Below, in pieces: positions 8,710-17,368 of a DNA stretch of 64,000 bases. Made by a program: the position numbers and the translations under genes. Every line of letters begins with the position of its first letter. Position 1 is the stretch's first letter. This DNA comes from Pelagibacteraceae bacterium. GTDB taxonomy: Bacteria; Pseudomonadota; Alphaproteobacteria; HIMB59. The stretch covers positions 1 through 64,000 of the forward strand of contig VTPN01000001.1 in assembly GCA_008638215.1 (NCBI GenBank), given 5' to 3'. The notes below the pieces were generated by a model. The model saw nothing but the letters and a program-made list of their open reading frames with translations, did not search any database and was not told the origin of the DNA.

Positions 8710-10212
8710 TTAACTATTAAGATAAATCTCCCTGGCATCCATAATGATTTTTTCAGCAACAGATTTTTCTATTCTTTTTTGAAGAATGCCCTCTTTGCCT
8801 ACTAATTCATCCGTTGCGAGATCTGCTAAATCCTGTCTGGTAAGAATTTTATTTTCGATTAATGTCACAAGCATCTTGTGGTCAAACTCTGGAATAGCTT
8901 TCATATATTCATCTAAGCTTGACTCTTGGATAAATTTTTCTAATTCCGCTTTTTCATTGGCGGTATATTGAGCTGCACGATTATAAATCTCTGTTGCCAA
9001 CTCATTGTCAAAACCCTCGATTTTCTCGATATCAGAAACGGATGCGTTGGTAATTTTATCAATACTATTATACCCTTCTACAGCTAGGAGTTGAGCAATC
9101 ATATCTTCTAGATCCAGTTTCTCCGCAAATAGAGTCGTAATTCTTTTAAATTCCTCCTGGCGTCTTTCCGCATCTTCTTTTTCCGTTAAAATATCAATTT
9201 CCAAACCAGTTAAAATAGAGGCTAATTTCACGTTTTGACCTCGACGGCCAATCGCAATACTTAATTGATCTTCAGGTAAAACTATTTCGACGCGATTAGA
9301 GTTATCAAATACATTTACTTTTGCTACTTGAGCTGGAGAGATGGCATGTTGAACGTAAATGGATTTAACTTCATTCCAGCTTACAATATCAATTTTTTCT
9401 CCTTGAAGTTCATTCACAATCGCTTGAACACGAGAACCCCTCATCCCGACACAGGCACCCACTGGGTCTATTGATTTATCATTAGCGCGAACAGTGATTT
9501 TCCCTCGACTTCCAGGATCACGGGCAACCGATAAAATTTCAATCTGCCCTTCATAGATTTCAGGAACTTCCTGAACAAAAAGCTTTGCCATAAATTGCGG
9601 ATGGGTTCGAGATAAGAAAATTTGATGACCTTTCGCCTCTTCTTTTATATCAAAAAAATAAGCTCGAATACGATCTCCTGTTTTAAAATTTTCTCTTGGA
9701 ATTAATTCATCTTTGCGTAAAAAACCTTCTGCTTTTCCTAAGTCTACAATTATATTTCCAAATTCAATTCTTTTAACGATACCTGATAACACTTCTCCTA
9801 CGCGATCTTTGAAATCATTAAATTGTCTTTTCTTTTCAGCTTCACGAACTCGAGAGTAAATAACTTGTCGTGCCATATTTGCAGTCACGCGACCGAAGTT
9901 AACTGCAGGAAGTGGGATAGTAATTTGCTTTCCGACTTCAGCATTTGCATCATATTTCTTGGCTTGATCTAGTAGAATTTGGTTTGATTGTAAAATAGGG
10001 TCAATGGTTTCTACGACATCTTTAATATGTGACATAGAAATATTTCCCGTAAAGCGATCAATGGAAGCTTTAATATTATTTTCCATTCCATATTTTGATT
10101 TTCCAATTATTTCAAAAGACTCTTCGAGAGCCTCCATGACGATATCCATTTCGATGCCCTTCTCTTGTGAGACGACTTCGGCAACTTTTAAAATTTCTGT
10201 GTTATTTAGCAT
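8710..10212 (-). CDS. nusA: Transcription termination/antitermination factor NusA
   Basis: RNA polymerase-associated factor that controls pausing, intrinsic termination and antitermination. The 500 residues carry the NusA N-terminal domain, an S1 domain (VGEVLSGIVKRIEFGNIIVDLGKAEGFL), KH1 and KH2 (VGACVGMRGSRVQAIVNEL, IGRRGQNVKLASILTG) and two C-terminal acidic helix-hairpin-helix repeats (AVEGYNSIDKI and later). The start has a poor SD. An intrinsic terminator ends only 16 bases upstream, leaving no room for a separate promoter, so expression must come by readthrough from lnt-trmB. rimP, the usual gene just before nusA, is absent. Confidence 0.97.
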   Translation of the reverse strand: MLNNTEILKVAEVVSQEKGIEMDIVMEALEESFEIIGKSKYGMENNIKASIDRFTGNISMSHIKDVVETIDPILQSNQILLDQAKKYDANAEVGKQITIPLPAVNFGRVTANMARQVIYSRVREAEKKRQFNDFKDRVGEVLSGIVKRIEFGNIIVDLGKAEGFLRKDELIPRENFKTGDRIRAYFFDIKEEAKGHQIFLSRTHPQFMAKLFVQEVPEIYEGQIEILSVARDPGSRGKITVRANDKSIDPVGACVGMRGSRVQAIVNELQGEKIDIVSWNEVKSIYVQHAISPAQVAKVNVFDNSNRVEIVLPEDQLSIAIGRRGQNVKLASILTGLEIDILTEKEDAERRQEEFKRITTLFAEKLDLEDMIAQLLAVEGYNSIDKITNASVSDIEKIEGFDNELATEIYNRAAQYTANEKAELEKFIQESSLDEYMKAIPEFDHKMLVTLIENKILTRQDLADLATDELVGKEGILQKRIEKSVAEKIIMDAREIYLNS

Positions 10213-10227
10213 TTATCTTTTCTAGTT

Positions 10228-10252
10228 AAAAAAAAAGGCGGGATAACCCACC
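10228..10252 (-). terminator. Intrinsic terminator between trmB and nusA
   Basis: On the minus strand GGTGGG-TTAT-CCCGCC (6 bp, one G-U) is followed by nine T residues. It begins 15 bases after the trmB stop and the T-run ends 16 bases before the nusA ATG, so it can end the upstream operon or attenuate nusA. Confidence 0.85.
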
Positions 10253-10266
10253 TTCTCTCTTGTTGG

Positions 10267-10911
10267 TTAATAATTTTTAAGAACGCTAAAATAGAATAAT
10301 TTATGATTTTTGTCTAAGGCTTTTTTTTCAAATTTTGTATCTAAAGCATTGAAATCATTATATTTCCAAGAATTGGGGCTAATATTATCCATTCGATAGT
10401 CCTGATCCTGCAACAAAACTAACGCATCTAAAAAATAATCTGCATGATCAGTGGCAAAGTGGATATAACCATTTTTTCTTAATTTAGCGCTTAAGGCCTT
10501 AACCAGCTCTCGATTAAAGGTTCTTCTTTTTTTATGTTTGGTTTTTGGCCATGGGTCAGGAAAGAAAATTCGAATACCATCAAAATATTTAATGGGAACC
10601 AAAGGTAAGATCTCTTGAATGTTTAAGTGAAAAACAAAAAGATTACGTAATGAGTTTTCTTTTGAGTTCCGAATAGCCCGAAGGACACCATCCGCAAAAA
10701 TATCACATCCGATATAATTAATATCCGGATGAAGTTTTGCATCTGCGCTTATTTTTTCACCATCTCCTATTCCAATCTCTAACACTCTGGGTTTTTTAAT
10801 TTTTTTAAAAAATTCTTTGGTAGGAGGAAATAAAAATCTTTGAAATTGTTCTAATCGCGCAAATGATTTGCCTTTTTTTCTACCAAAATATTTATCTTTT
10901 GACTCGAACAT
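10267..10911 (-). CDS. trmB: tRNA (guanine-N7-)-methyltransferase
   Basis: SAM-dependent methyltransferase producing 7-methylguanosine at position 46 of tRNA. The 214 residues show the SAM site RVLEIGIGDGEKI, the family signature FPDPWPKTKHKKRR and the HFATDHADYF segment. The N-terminal YFGRKKGKSFA matches alphaproteobacterial TrmB. The gene starts inside the 3' end of lnt (20-base overlap) and is followed directly by a strong terminator. metK, often next to trmB in alphaproteobacteria, is not here. Confidence 0.95.
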   Translation of the reverse strand: MFESKDKYFGRKKGKSFARLEQFQRFLFPPTKEFFKKIKKPRVLEIGIGDGEKISADAKLHPDINYIGCDIFADGVLRAIRNSKENSLRNLFVFHLNIQEILPLVPIKYFDGIRIFFPDPWPKTKHKKRRTFNRELVKALSAKLRKNGYIHFATDHADYFLDALVLLQDQDYRMDNISPNSWKYNDFNALDTKFEKKALDKNHKLFYFSVLKNY

Positions 10912-12394
10912 ATATCCAACTTGAAAATAAAATTAAAAGTAGAAGGCCGATAACATAATACATTGTTGAAAGACAATTCATGTTTTGATTGCTGGGGTAA
11001 TAAGTATAATAAAAATAATCTCGAACATTATTATCAATACGATGACTGATAATACCATTCGGCTGAATGACAGCCGAGACCCCTGAAGGAGTAGATCGTA
11101 TTAGAGTTTTTTGAAATTCAACACTTCGCATTAAAGAATTTGCTAGATGTTGTTGGGGGCCATACCATTTTCCAAACCATGAATCATTTGATATTTGTAT
11201 GACCAAATCAGTTTCGCAAATGTTTTTATTAATAGATTTATAATTAAATATTGACTCAAAGCAGATCATGGGAATAGCCTGAACTTGATTAGGCAAATTA
11301 ATTAAAGATTGAATTTTTCCAGGGACGTAATTCATTCCTAAATTGAGAAATCGACTGACAAAAGGTTTTACCCATGGAACATATTCTCCAAAGAGGACTA
11401 ACTTTTGTTTATCATAAAACTGCTCCACAACGCCCGTCTCATTTAACACATACAAGCGATTATAAAGGAAGCCATCTTCCTTTATGGCACTAGATCCTAA
11501 AATTAATTTTTGATTGTTGCCAAGAAGGCTGCCTAAACGAACCAATAATCCTGGTCGATTATTTAAATCAATAGAAAGAGAGCCCTCTGGCCATATAATA
11601 ACGTCGGCTTCAGGGTGATCTTGAAGAGCCTCTAAGGTTAATTGTTCATATTTTTCAAGATTTTCTATGACATTCTGATTAACTAATGATTCATAAATAT
11701 TGGGCTGAATTACTAAAAAACTCAATGAGTCTTTGCTCTCAGGCGTATCAGACTGATGTTGAATGAAGCCCGTTAAAAAAGAAAAGGTTACAAACACACT
11801 TATTATATAAAAAATCAAACGTTTACTGTTAACTAAGCAAAGTAAAATCAGTCCGATAAACAAATGAATAGTTAAACCTAAACCATAAACGCCCAAAAAG
11901 GGCAGTGACTTTAGTACTAATAGATTTTTAAAGTAAATGACTGCCGAAGGATTCCATGGAAAGCCACCTATGATAAATTCTTTTAATAAATCTGTAATGC
12001 TTAAACTTAAAGGGAGCAAAAAAGGCAATAAACTTTTTTCTCGAAAAAAATAATAAATTAATTGAATCGATCCTAAATTTAAAAATGCAATAAATCCGGA
12101 CAGAATAGAAATTAATATGACTCCTAAGAGTGAATATCCCCATCCTCCAGAAGCAAAGGATTGAATAATCCAAATCAAACTAATGAATTGAATTAAATAG
12201 AAAAAAACAAAAATATATTTTATCGAAAAATTTTGATCGCTGAGTAAAAAATAAAAAAAAAAGGTAATACCTACCCAATAAAAAAGAGAAATTCCAAAGG
12301 GCGGGAGAGATAAAAGAATTAGTAACGCACTTACGACTACAATTAAGAATCGTCGAGAGAGGAGAAATGACAAGCTATTGAGATTTAACACCAT
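10892..12394 (-). CDS. lnt: Apolipoprotein N-acyltransferase
   Basis: Inner-membrane enzyme that N-acylates the lipid-modified cysteine of lipoproteins, the last step of lipoprotein maturation. It is about 500 residues: an N-terminal block of six or so membrane helices, then a nitrilase-like periplasmic domain with the catalytic triad Glu in IIWPEGSL, Lys in KQKLVLFGEYVPW and Cys in MICFESIF, and one C-terminal helix. The frame could open at a TTG at 12400, but the ATG at 12394 is preferred. It overlaps the end of corC by 20 bases and trmB by 20 bases. The lipoprotein at 56687 is one possible substrate in this window. Confidence 0.95.
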   Translation of the reverse strand: MVLNLNSLSFLLSRRFLIVVVSALLILLSLPPFGISLFYWVGITFFFYFLLSDQNFSIKYIFVFFYLIQFISLIWIIQSFASGGWGYSLLGVILISILSGFIAFLNLGSIQLIYYFFREKSLLPFLLPLSLSITDLLKEFIIGGFPWNPSAVIYFKNLLVLKSLPFLGVYGLGLTIHLFIGLILLCLVNSKRLIFYIISVFVTFSFLTGFIQHQSDTPESKDSLSFLVIQPNIYESLVNQNVIENLEKYEQLTLEALQDHPEADVIIWPEGSLSIDLNNRPGLLVRLGSLLGNNQKLILGSSAIKEDGFLYNRLYVLNETGVVEQFYDKQKLVLFGEYVPWVKPFVSRFLNLGMNYVPGKIQSLINLPNQVQAIPMICFESIFNYKSINKNICETDLVIQISNDSWFGKWYGPQQHLANSLMRSVEFQKTLIRSTPSGVSAVIQPNGIISHRIDNNVRDYFYYTYYPSNQNMNCLSTMYYVIGLLLLILFSSWIYVRVKR

Positions 12395-13202
12395 GAACAA
12401 TCACTTCTAATATTTTTCTAGAAGAGACTTTATGTATGGTGAATGATAATTTCTTATTTATCGCAAATTTTTCTTTTTTCTTAGGAATACGGCCAGCTAA
12501 ATTAAAAAGTATTCCCCCAATTGTACCCACGTCCTCTTTTAATTCTTCCGGTATTGAAACATCAAATTCTCTTTCAAAGTCATCGACCAGCATCGCTGCA
12601 TCCATTACAAGATTGTTATTTTTCAAGTGGTACAAAGGTGTTTCTTCTTTGTCGTGTTCGTCTTCAATCTCACCGACAATTTCCTCCACTAGGTCTTCAA
12701 TTGTCACCAATCCCGCAACGCTATTAAATTCATCCATCACAATCGCGAGATGAATGTTTTGTTTTTTCATCTTTTGCAAAAGATGAAAAACGGGTGTTGC
12801 GGAAGGAATAAATAGAACCTCTCGTAAAAGACTTTTGATGTTGAAGGATTTATTATTGATTTTCTTAAACAAATCCTTGATATGCACCATCCCTAGACAA
12901 TTTTCAAGCTCTCCATTCACCACTGGCATCCGCGAGTGGGCCTCTTTATTTATAATTTTAATGAGATTTTCTTTGTTAATTTTTTCATCGATAAAAATAA
13001 TTTCTCCTCTAGGGACCATTACATCATCGACGGTTTTTTTATGAACTTTTAATAAGTTATTAAAAATCTTTTTTTCCTCATTCCTTGCTACTCCCGAACT
13101 ATCCGAATTAGAAGAGATCAAATCAATCATTTCTTTTTTAAACTTTTCATCTTGAATTAGTTCTTTAATAAGTGAAATCGCTATAGTTCTTTTAATCTTC
13201 AT
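12375..13202 (-). CDS. CBS-domain protein, CorC/TlyC (YbeX) family
   Basis: A 275-residue cytoplasmic protein with two CBS domains (VMVPRGEIIFID and PVFHLLQKMKKQNIHLAIVMDEFNSVAGLVTIEDLVEEIVGEI, quoted in part) and a C-terminal CorC_HlyC transporter-associated domain. The family includes E. coli YbeX/CorC, historically linked to Co/Mg efflux and more recently to ribosome metabolism. The latter fits its place between ybeY and lnt, the conserved ybeZ-ybeY-ybeX-lnt order. It overlaps ybeY by 11 bases and lnt by 20. There are no membrane segments, so it is not itself a transporter. Confidence 0.9.
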   Translation of the reverse strand: MKIKRTIAISLIKELIQDEKFKKEMIDLISSNSDSSGVARNEEKKIFNNLLKVHKKTVDDVMVPRGEIIFIDEKINKENLIKIINKEAHSRMPVVNGELENCLGMVHIKDLFKKINNKSFNIKSLLREVLFIPSATPVFHLLQKMKKQNIHLAIVMDEFNSVAGLVTIEDLVEEIVGEIEDEHDKEETPLYHLKNNNLVMDAAMLVDDFEREFDVSIPEELKEDVGTIGGILFNLAGRIPKKKEKFAINKKLSFTIHKVSSRKILEVIVHGVKSQ

Positions 13203-13641
13203 GAATTTTTTTTAATCCTAACATTAACATGAATAAATTCTCTAAAAATCTCATATTAGATCGAGACTGTTTATCATAATGGGTGTAGCCAAAGAGATGT
13301 AAAAGGCCATGGCCGACTAACATAAAAAAATTTTGAGGGTTGATTGTTTGATTTTTATTTAGAATATAACTATCGGCTATAGCAATATCACCAGAGGCAT
13401 GCTCATCGGGGAAAGAAAGAACATCTGTCACTTTGTTTTTTTTCCGATATTGCTGATTTAAAATTTTGATTTCCTCATCAGAGACAATCTTAACTGTAAT
13501 CATAGTCTGGTTTTCATTTTGATGTAGAGTCTGAAAATATTCAGAAAGTTTTTTGAGTTGATTTTTAGACTCGCGCAGAAATTTTTTAAGATCTTTATTG
13601 CCAATAAATTCAATTTCAAATTTTTTATTTTTTATTTTCAA
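13192..13641 (-). CDS. ybeY: Endoribonuclease YbeY (rRNA maturation factor)
   Basis: Single-strand-specific, zinc-dependent endoribonuclease involved in 16S rRNA 3' maturation and ribosome quality control. The 149 residues contain the metal site H-x3-H-x5-H in HGLLHLFGYTHY and the conserved upstream segment RKKNKVTDVLSFP. It begins with TTG at 13641, directly behind the phoH stop, and overlaps corC, giving a tightly coupled phoH-ybeY-corC-lnt unit. Confidence 0.95.
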   Translation of the reverse strand: MKIKNKKFEIEFIGNKDLKKFLRESKNQLKKLSEYFQTLHQNENQTMITVKIVSDEEIKILNQQYRKKNKVTDVLSFPDEHASGDIAIADSYILNKNQTINPQNFFMLVGHGLLHLFGYTHYDKQSRSNMRFLENLFMLMLGLKKIHED

Positions 13642-13643
13642 AA

Positions 13644-14600
13644 CTATTGATCGTAAGCGTTTATTATTTTTTCAACTAAACTATGTCGACATACATCACT
13701 GCTATTTAAATGCACAAAGCCAATATCTTTAACTTTTTCTAGTTTTTCCATAGCATCTTGCATTCCGCTTTTAGCGTTATCTGGTAAGTCTTTTTGGCTT
13801 AAGTCTCCAGTAATAATCATTTTGGAGTCTTGGCCCAATCTGGTTAAAAACATTTTCATTTGCGTTGATAAAGTATTTTGTGCCTCATCTAAGATAATAA
13901 ATGATTTATTGAGAGTTCGCCCTCGCATAAAAGCCAAAGGGGCAATTTCTATTAAGTTATTGGCCATTTTTCGGTCAATTTCCTCTCCCGGCATCATTTC
14001 ATATAAAGCGTCGTAAAGGGGCCTTAAATAAGGATCAATTTTTTCTTTCATGTCGCCCGGTAGAAATCCCAGTCGCTCGCCTGCTTCTACTGCAGGTCGA
14101 GAGAGAACTAGACGGTTTATTTTACCCTCGACAAATAAAGAAACGGCATAAGCAACCGCCATATACGTTTTCCCCGTTCCCGCAGGCCCGACTGCAAAAA
14201 CTATATCTTTAGTTTTCATTTGTTTAAGAAAAATTTCTTGGTTTTTTGTTTTGGGGTAAATCGTTTTTAATTTTGTAGTGATTTGGAATTTTTGATCTTG
14301 TTCAATTTGCTCTTTAATATAAGAGGGCTTTGCCAAATCAATATTATTTTCTATTTCTTCGGCTGTAATGTCTTTGTTTTTTAATTTTTGATATAAACCC
14401 TGAATGATAAAGTAAGCTTTTTCAACAGGATCACGATTACCTTTGATAGAAAGTAAATTTCCTCGAGTGTATAATTTTACCTTAAACTTATCTTCTAAAA
14501 CTTTAAGATTTTTATCATGGTATCCAAATAAGCTAGAAAGAAATTGATTATCTTCAAATTCTAATTTTTTTTGATGAAGTGGAATACTCGAAGTGGTCAT
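13644..14600 (-). CDS. phoH: PhoH-like ATPase (YbeZ)
   Basis: PhoH/YbeZ-family P-loop ATPase of 318 residues, a partner of YbeY in RNA processing. Walker A is AVGPAGTGKTYMAVAYA and Walker B is IILDEAQN; an N-terminal region of about 130 residues with a KH-like appearance (VKLYTRGNLLSIKGNRDPVEKA) precedes the ATPase core. Although the name comes from phosphate starvation in E. coli, the order miaB-phoH-ybeY-corC-lnt points to rRNA/ribosome work, and I see no Pho-box-like element nearby. Its ATG shares a base with the miaB stop (TAATG). Confidence 0.94.
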   Translation of the reverse strand: MTTSSIPLHQKKLEFEDNQFLSSLFGYHDKNLKVLEDKFKVKLYTRGNLLSIKGNRDPVEKAYFIIQGLYQKLKNKDITAEEIENNIDLAKPSYIKEQIEQDQKFQITTKLKTIYPKTKNQEIFLKQMKTKDIVFAVGPAGTGKTYMAVAYAVSLFVEGKINRLVLSRPAVEAGERLGFLPGDMKEKIDPYLRPLYDALYEMMPGEEIDRKMANNLIEIAPLAFMRGRTLNKSFIILDEAQNTLSTQMKMFLTRLGQDSKMIITGDLSQKDLPDNAKSGMQDAMEKLEKVKDIGFVHLNSSDVCRHSLVEKIINAYDQ

Positions 14601-15913
14601 TACGCTCTCTCTCCCAATAAGGAATGAGTCAGTGCCTCTTTAATTTGAACGGGGATAATCTGACCAATAATTTGCTTTTCTCCTTGCAGCGCTACACTTT
14701 GATTAAATTCTGATTTTCCTTTGACTTGACCTTCATGTTTGCCTGCTCCATCAATTAACACTTGAACGGTTTTTTGAATAAATTTTTTATTGTATTCCAG
14801 CTGTTGTTCATTCAATAATGCTTGGGTTCGCGCTAATCGTTCATCTAAAATATCATCATTAATCAGTTCTTTATTAGCGGCAGGGGTTCCAGGTCGAGGG
14901 CTGTATTTAAAAGAATAAGAGTTCATGTATTTGACTCTTCGAATTAAATCGAGAGTATCTTCAAAATCTTGATCCGTTTCGCCGGGAAAGCCAATAATAA
15001 AATCAGAAGAAAGAGCGATATTAGGCTTTGCTTTTCTTACTTTTTCAATAATTTCAAAATAATAATCGCGGGTATGTTTGCGGTTCATTAATTTTAGAAC
15101 ATTATCAGATCCTGATTGAACTGGTAAATGCAGATAGGGCATAAGCTTTTTATTCGTACCGTGGAGTTCAATTAAATCATCGGTCATATTAATGGGATGA
15201 CTTGTTGAGTACGTAATGCGCTCGACGCCTCCAATTTCAGATATTGTATTAATTAAAGATGCCAGAGTATAAGGTTTGCCCGCCGCATCAGCACCGTGAT
15301 AGGCATTAACATTTTGGCCTAGTAAAGTGAACTCTACGACACCTAAGTCGACAAGGGCTTTGACTTCGTCGACTAACTCATACACTGTACGTGAGTATTC
15401 GGCCCCCCTAGTATATGGGACTACACAAAAATGACAAAATTTATCGCATCCTTCTTGAATGGTAATAAAAGCTGATTTGCTGTTATGGTTTCTTTTTATA
15501 AGATTAAGAGTGTCAAATTTTTCGATCGCATCAAACTCTGTGATAGAGGATTGAGAAATTTCATCTGTTTGTAAAAACTTATCTAAAGATTGGATGGATT
15601 GGGGTCCTATAACTAAATTCACATATGGGGCTCGTTGTTGGATTAGTTCCCCTTCGGCTTGAGCTACACACCCCGCAACAATCACTTTTTGGTCTTTTTT
15701 TCCTTTTTTTTGAATTCTGCCTAAATCAGAGAATGTTTTTTCAGTGGCCTTTTCTCGAATATGGCATGTATTAAGGACAATATAATCCGCATTAAAAGGG
15801 TCATCCGTCGGTTGAATGTTGTGAGACAGAAAAATATCTTTCATTTTATCAGAGTCGTAAACATTCATCTGACATCCAAATGTTTTAATAAAGAAATTTT
15901 TAGCTACTGGCAT
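14600..15913 (-). CDS. miaB: tRNA-2-methylthio-N6-dimethylallyladenosine synthase MiaB
   Basis: Radical-SAM methylthiotransferase that modifies isopentenyladenosine 37 of tRNA. It shows an N-terminal UPF0004 domain (FFIKTFGCQMNVYDSDKM) with cluster-binding cysteines, the radical SAM motif CDKFCHFC preceded by FITIQEGC and followed by VVPYTRGAEYSR, and a C-terminal TRAM domain (VQVLIDGAGKHEGQVKGK). I chose the ATG at 15913; a TTG at 15928 would add five residues. It overlaps rimI upstream and phoH downstream by one base. Confidence 0.95.
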   Translation of the reverse strand: MPVAKNFFIKTFGCQMNVYDSDKMKDIFLSHNIQPTDDPFNADYIVLNTCHIREKATEKTFSDLGRIQKKGKKDQKVIVAGCVAQAEGELIQQRAPYVNLVIGPQSIQSLDKFLQTDEISQSSITEFDAIEKFDTLNLIKRNHNSKSAFITIQEGCDKFCHFCVVPYTRGAEYSRTVYELVDEVKALVDLGVVEFTLLGQNVNAYHGADAAGKPYTLASLINTISEIGGVERITYSTSHPINMTDDLIELHGTNKKLMPYLHLPVQSGSDNVLKLMNRKHTRDYYFEIIEKVRKAKPNIALSSDFIIGFPGETDQDFEDTLDLIRRVKYMNSYSFKYSPRPGTPAANKELINDDILDERLARTQALLNEQQLEYNKKFIQKTVQVLIDGAGKHEGQVKGKSEFNQSVALQGEKQIIGQIIPVQIKEALTHSLLGERA

Positions 15914-16379
15914 TAAGAGTTTTTGCAAACAAAATTGCGTCTTGCAAAGAAGAGGGATTTATAGGATTGCTCCCATAGTAATTTTTTCGTTCATTGTAGG
16001 CTTTATAGCCTAATTTTTCATAAAGTTTAATAGCAAATTTATTAACAGCGCTTGCTTCCAAAAAGATTTTGACTGATTTTCCTGTACTTTTGAGTTGTTT
16101 TTCAAGCTCCTCTAAAATCATTCTTCCCAGCCCCTGGTTCCTAAATTTAGGCAAAACGGCAATATGTAAAATTTCAAATTCACTGACTTTGTGATCTTGA
16201 TATAAAAAATGCCCGATCAAAGCGCCTGTAACATTAGTTTGATCTAGAAGATAAATGTTAAAACTTGTCTCTTTATTGAGATGAAGCTCAATATCTTTTT
16301 CGCTCCAATTAATCTCTAGTTGGTCTTTATGATTGATAATCCAGTTTTTAGAATCAGATAGAGTATGTAAAAAATTCAA
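15900..16379 (-). CDS. rimI: GNAT acetyltransferase, RimI-like
   Basis: A 159-residue GNAT-fold acetyltransferase, most like RimI, which acetylates the N-terminal alanine of ribosomal protein S18. The acetyl-CoA binding motif is VLPKFRNQGLGRMILEELE. The C-terminal part FLEASAVNKFAIKLYEKLGY and the following ERKNYY are typical of RimI. It starts with TTG, and that TTG shares bases with the TGA stop of the upstream glycosyltransferase (TTGA). Its position directly before miaB is common in alphaproteobacteria. The exact substrate is inferred. Confidence 0.8.
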   Translation of the reverse strand: MNFLHTLSDSKNWIINHKDQLEINWSEKDIELHLNKETSFNIYLLDQTNVTGALIGHFLYQDHKVSEFEILHIAVLPKFRNQGLGRMILEELEKQLKSTGKSVKIFLEASAVNKFAIKLYEKLGYKAYNERKNYYGSNPINPSSLQDAILFAKTLNASS

Positions 16380-17368
16380 GCCACAATATTATCATAAAAA
16401 ACCTTGGAACACTCATACCAGTTAAATTTTTTTGTATATTCTTGACATTTTTTTCGATCAATCGACAAACAATTCAAAATATTTTCTTTTAAATTATCTC
16501 CAATAAATCCATTAATCCCATTGGCGATGATATCTTTAGGACCTGTTACATCATAAGCAGCAACTGGGGTTCCGGTAGCATTAGCTTCAGTGACGACATT
16601 GCCAAAGGTATCGGTCTTACTAGGAAAAACCATCACATCTGAACTAGCATAGTAATTTACTAAATCCTGCCCAAACAGATAACCTGTAAATTTTACATCT
16701 GGATATTTTTTTTTAAGTTTATTGAGCTGGGGTCCATCACCAACGACGACTTTAGTGCCCTCTAGATCCAAATCTAAAAAAGCTTGAATATTTTTTTCAG
16801 TAGCCACTCTACCAATATAGGAAAATATTGGTCCAGATCCTAGATCTAGTTTTTGATAATGACCAAATTTTTCATGATCAACGCCCCTAGACCAAACTAC
16901 CGTATTTTTAAAATTCATTTTTATTAGTTCCGCTTGCATAGACGGCGTTGGAACCAAAACTTTTTTTGCTTTGTTATGAAAATGTTTTAAGAAGAAATAA
17001 AAAAAACTAGCAGGAATTTTTGTACGTTGTTGAATGTACTCCGGAAAACGCGTGTGAAAAGAAGTGGAAAAAGTTTTTTTTTCAGCCAAGCATATTTTTC
17101 TGGCCAAGAAACCTAAAGGCCCCTCGGTAGCGATGTGGATATGGTCAGCATTGATCTTATCCATCATATTTTTCAGTGTTTTTTTGCGAGTGATAACAAC
17201 TTTAATTTCATTGTAGGAAGGTAGGCCAAAACGAAGCTTAAAAAGTTCAGGATGAATAACCTCCACCTGCATACCCATTTTTTCAAGCTCCGGTATTGTG
17301 TTTATATAAGAACGAACAACGCCGTTAACTTGTGGTTTCCAAGCATCTGTAACAAGTAATAATTTCAA
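16376..17368 (-). CDS. agt: GT4 glycosyltransferase, Agt-like (glycolipid synthesis in lipid remodelling)
   Basis: Glycosyltransferase of family GT4, 330 residues with two Rossmann-like domains. The N-terminus TDAWKPQVNGVVRSYINTIPEL and the donor-site region MVFPSKTDTFGNVVTEANATGTPVAAYD (quoted in part) match the enzymes that glycosylate diacylglycerol when phosphate is scarce. The gene starts with a TTG overlapping the plcP stop (TTGA), so it is coupled to plcP. In SAR11 and roseobacters the plcP-agt pair replaces phospholipids with mono- or glucuronosyl-diacylglycerol under phosphate starvation; I transfer this role by family and context. A mannosyltransferase for another acceptor is the alternative. 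Confidence 0.8.
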   Translation of the reverse strand: MKLLLVTDAWKPQVNGVVRSYINTIPELEKMGMQVEVIHPELFKLRFGLPSYNEIKVVITRKKTLKNMMDKINADHIHIATEGPLGFLARKICLAEKKTFSTSFHTRFPEYIQQRTKIPASFFYFFLKHFHNKAKKVLVPTPSMQAELIKMNFKNTVVWSRGVDHEKFGHYQKLDLGSGPIFSYIGRVATEKNIQAFLDLDLEGTKVVVGDGPQLNKLKKKYPDVKFTGYLFGQDLVNYYASSDVMVFPSKTDTFGNVVTEANATGTPVAAYDVTGPKDIIANGINGFIGDNLKENILNCLSIDRKKCQEYTKKFNWYECSKVFYDNIVA

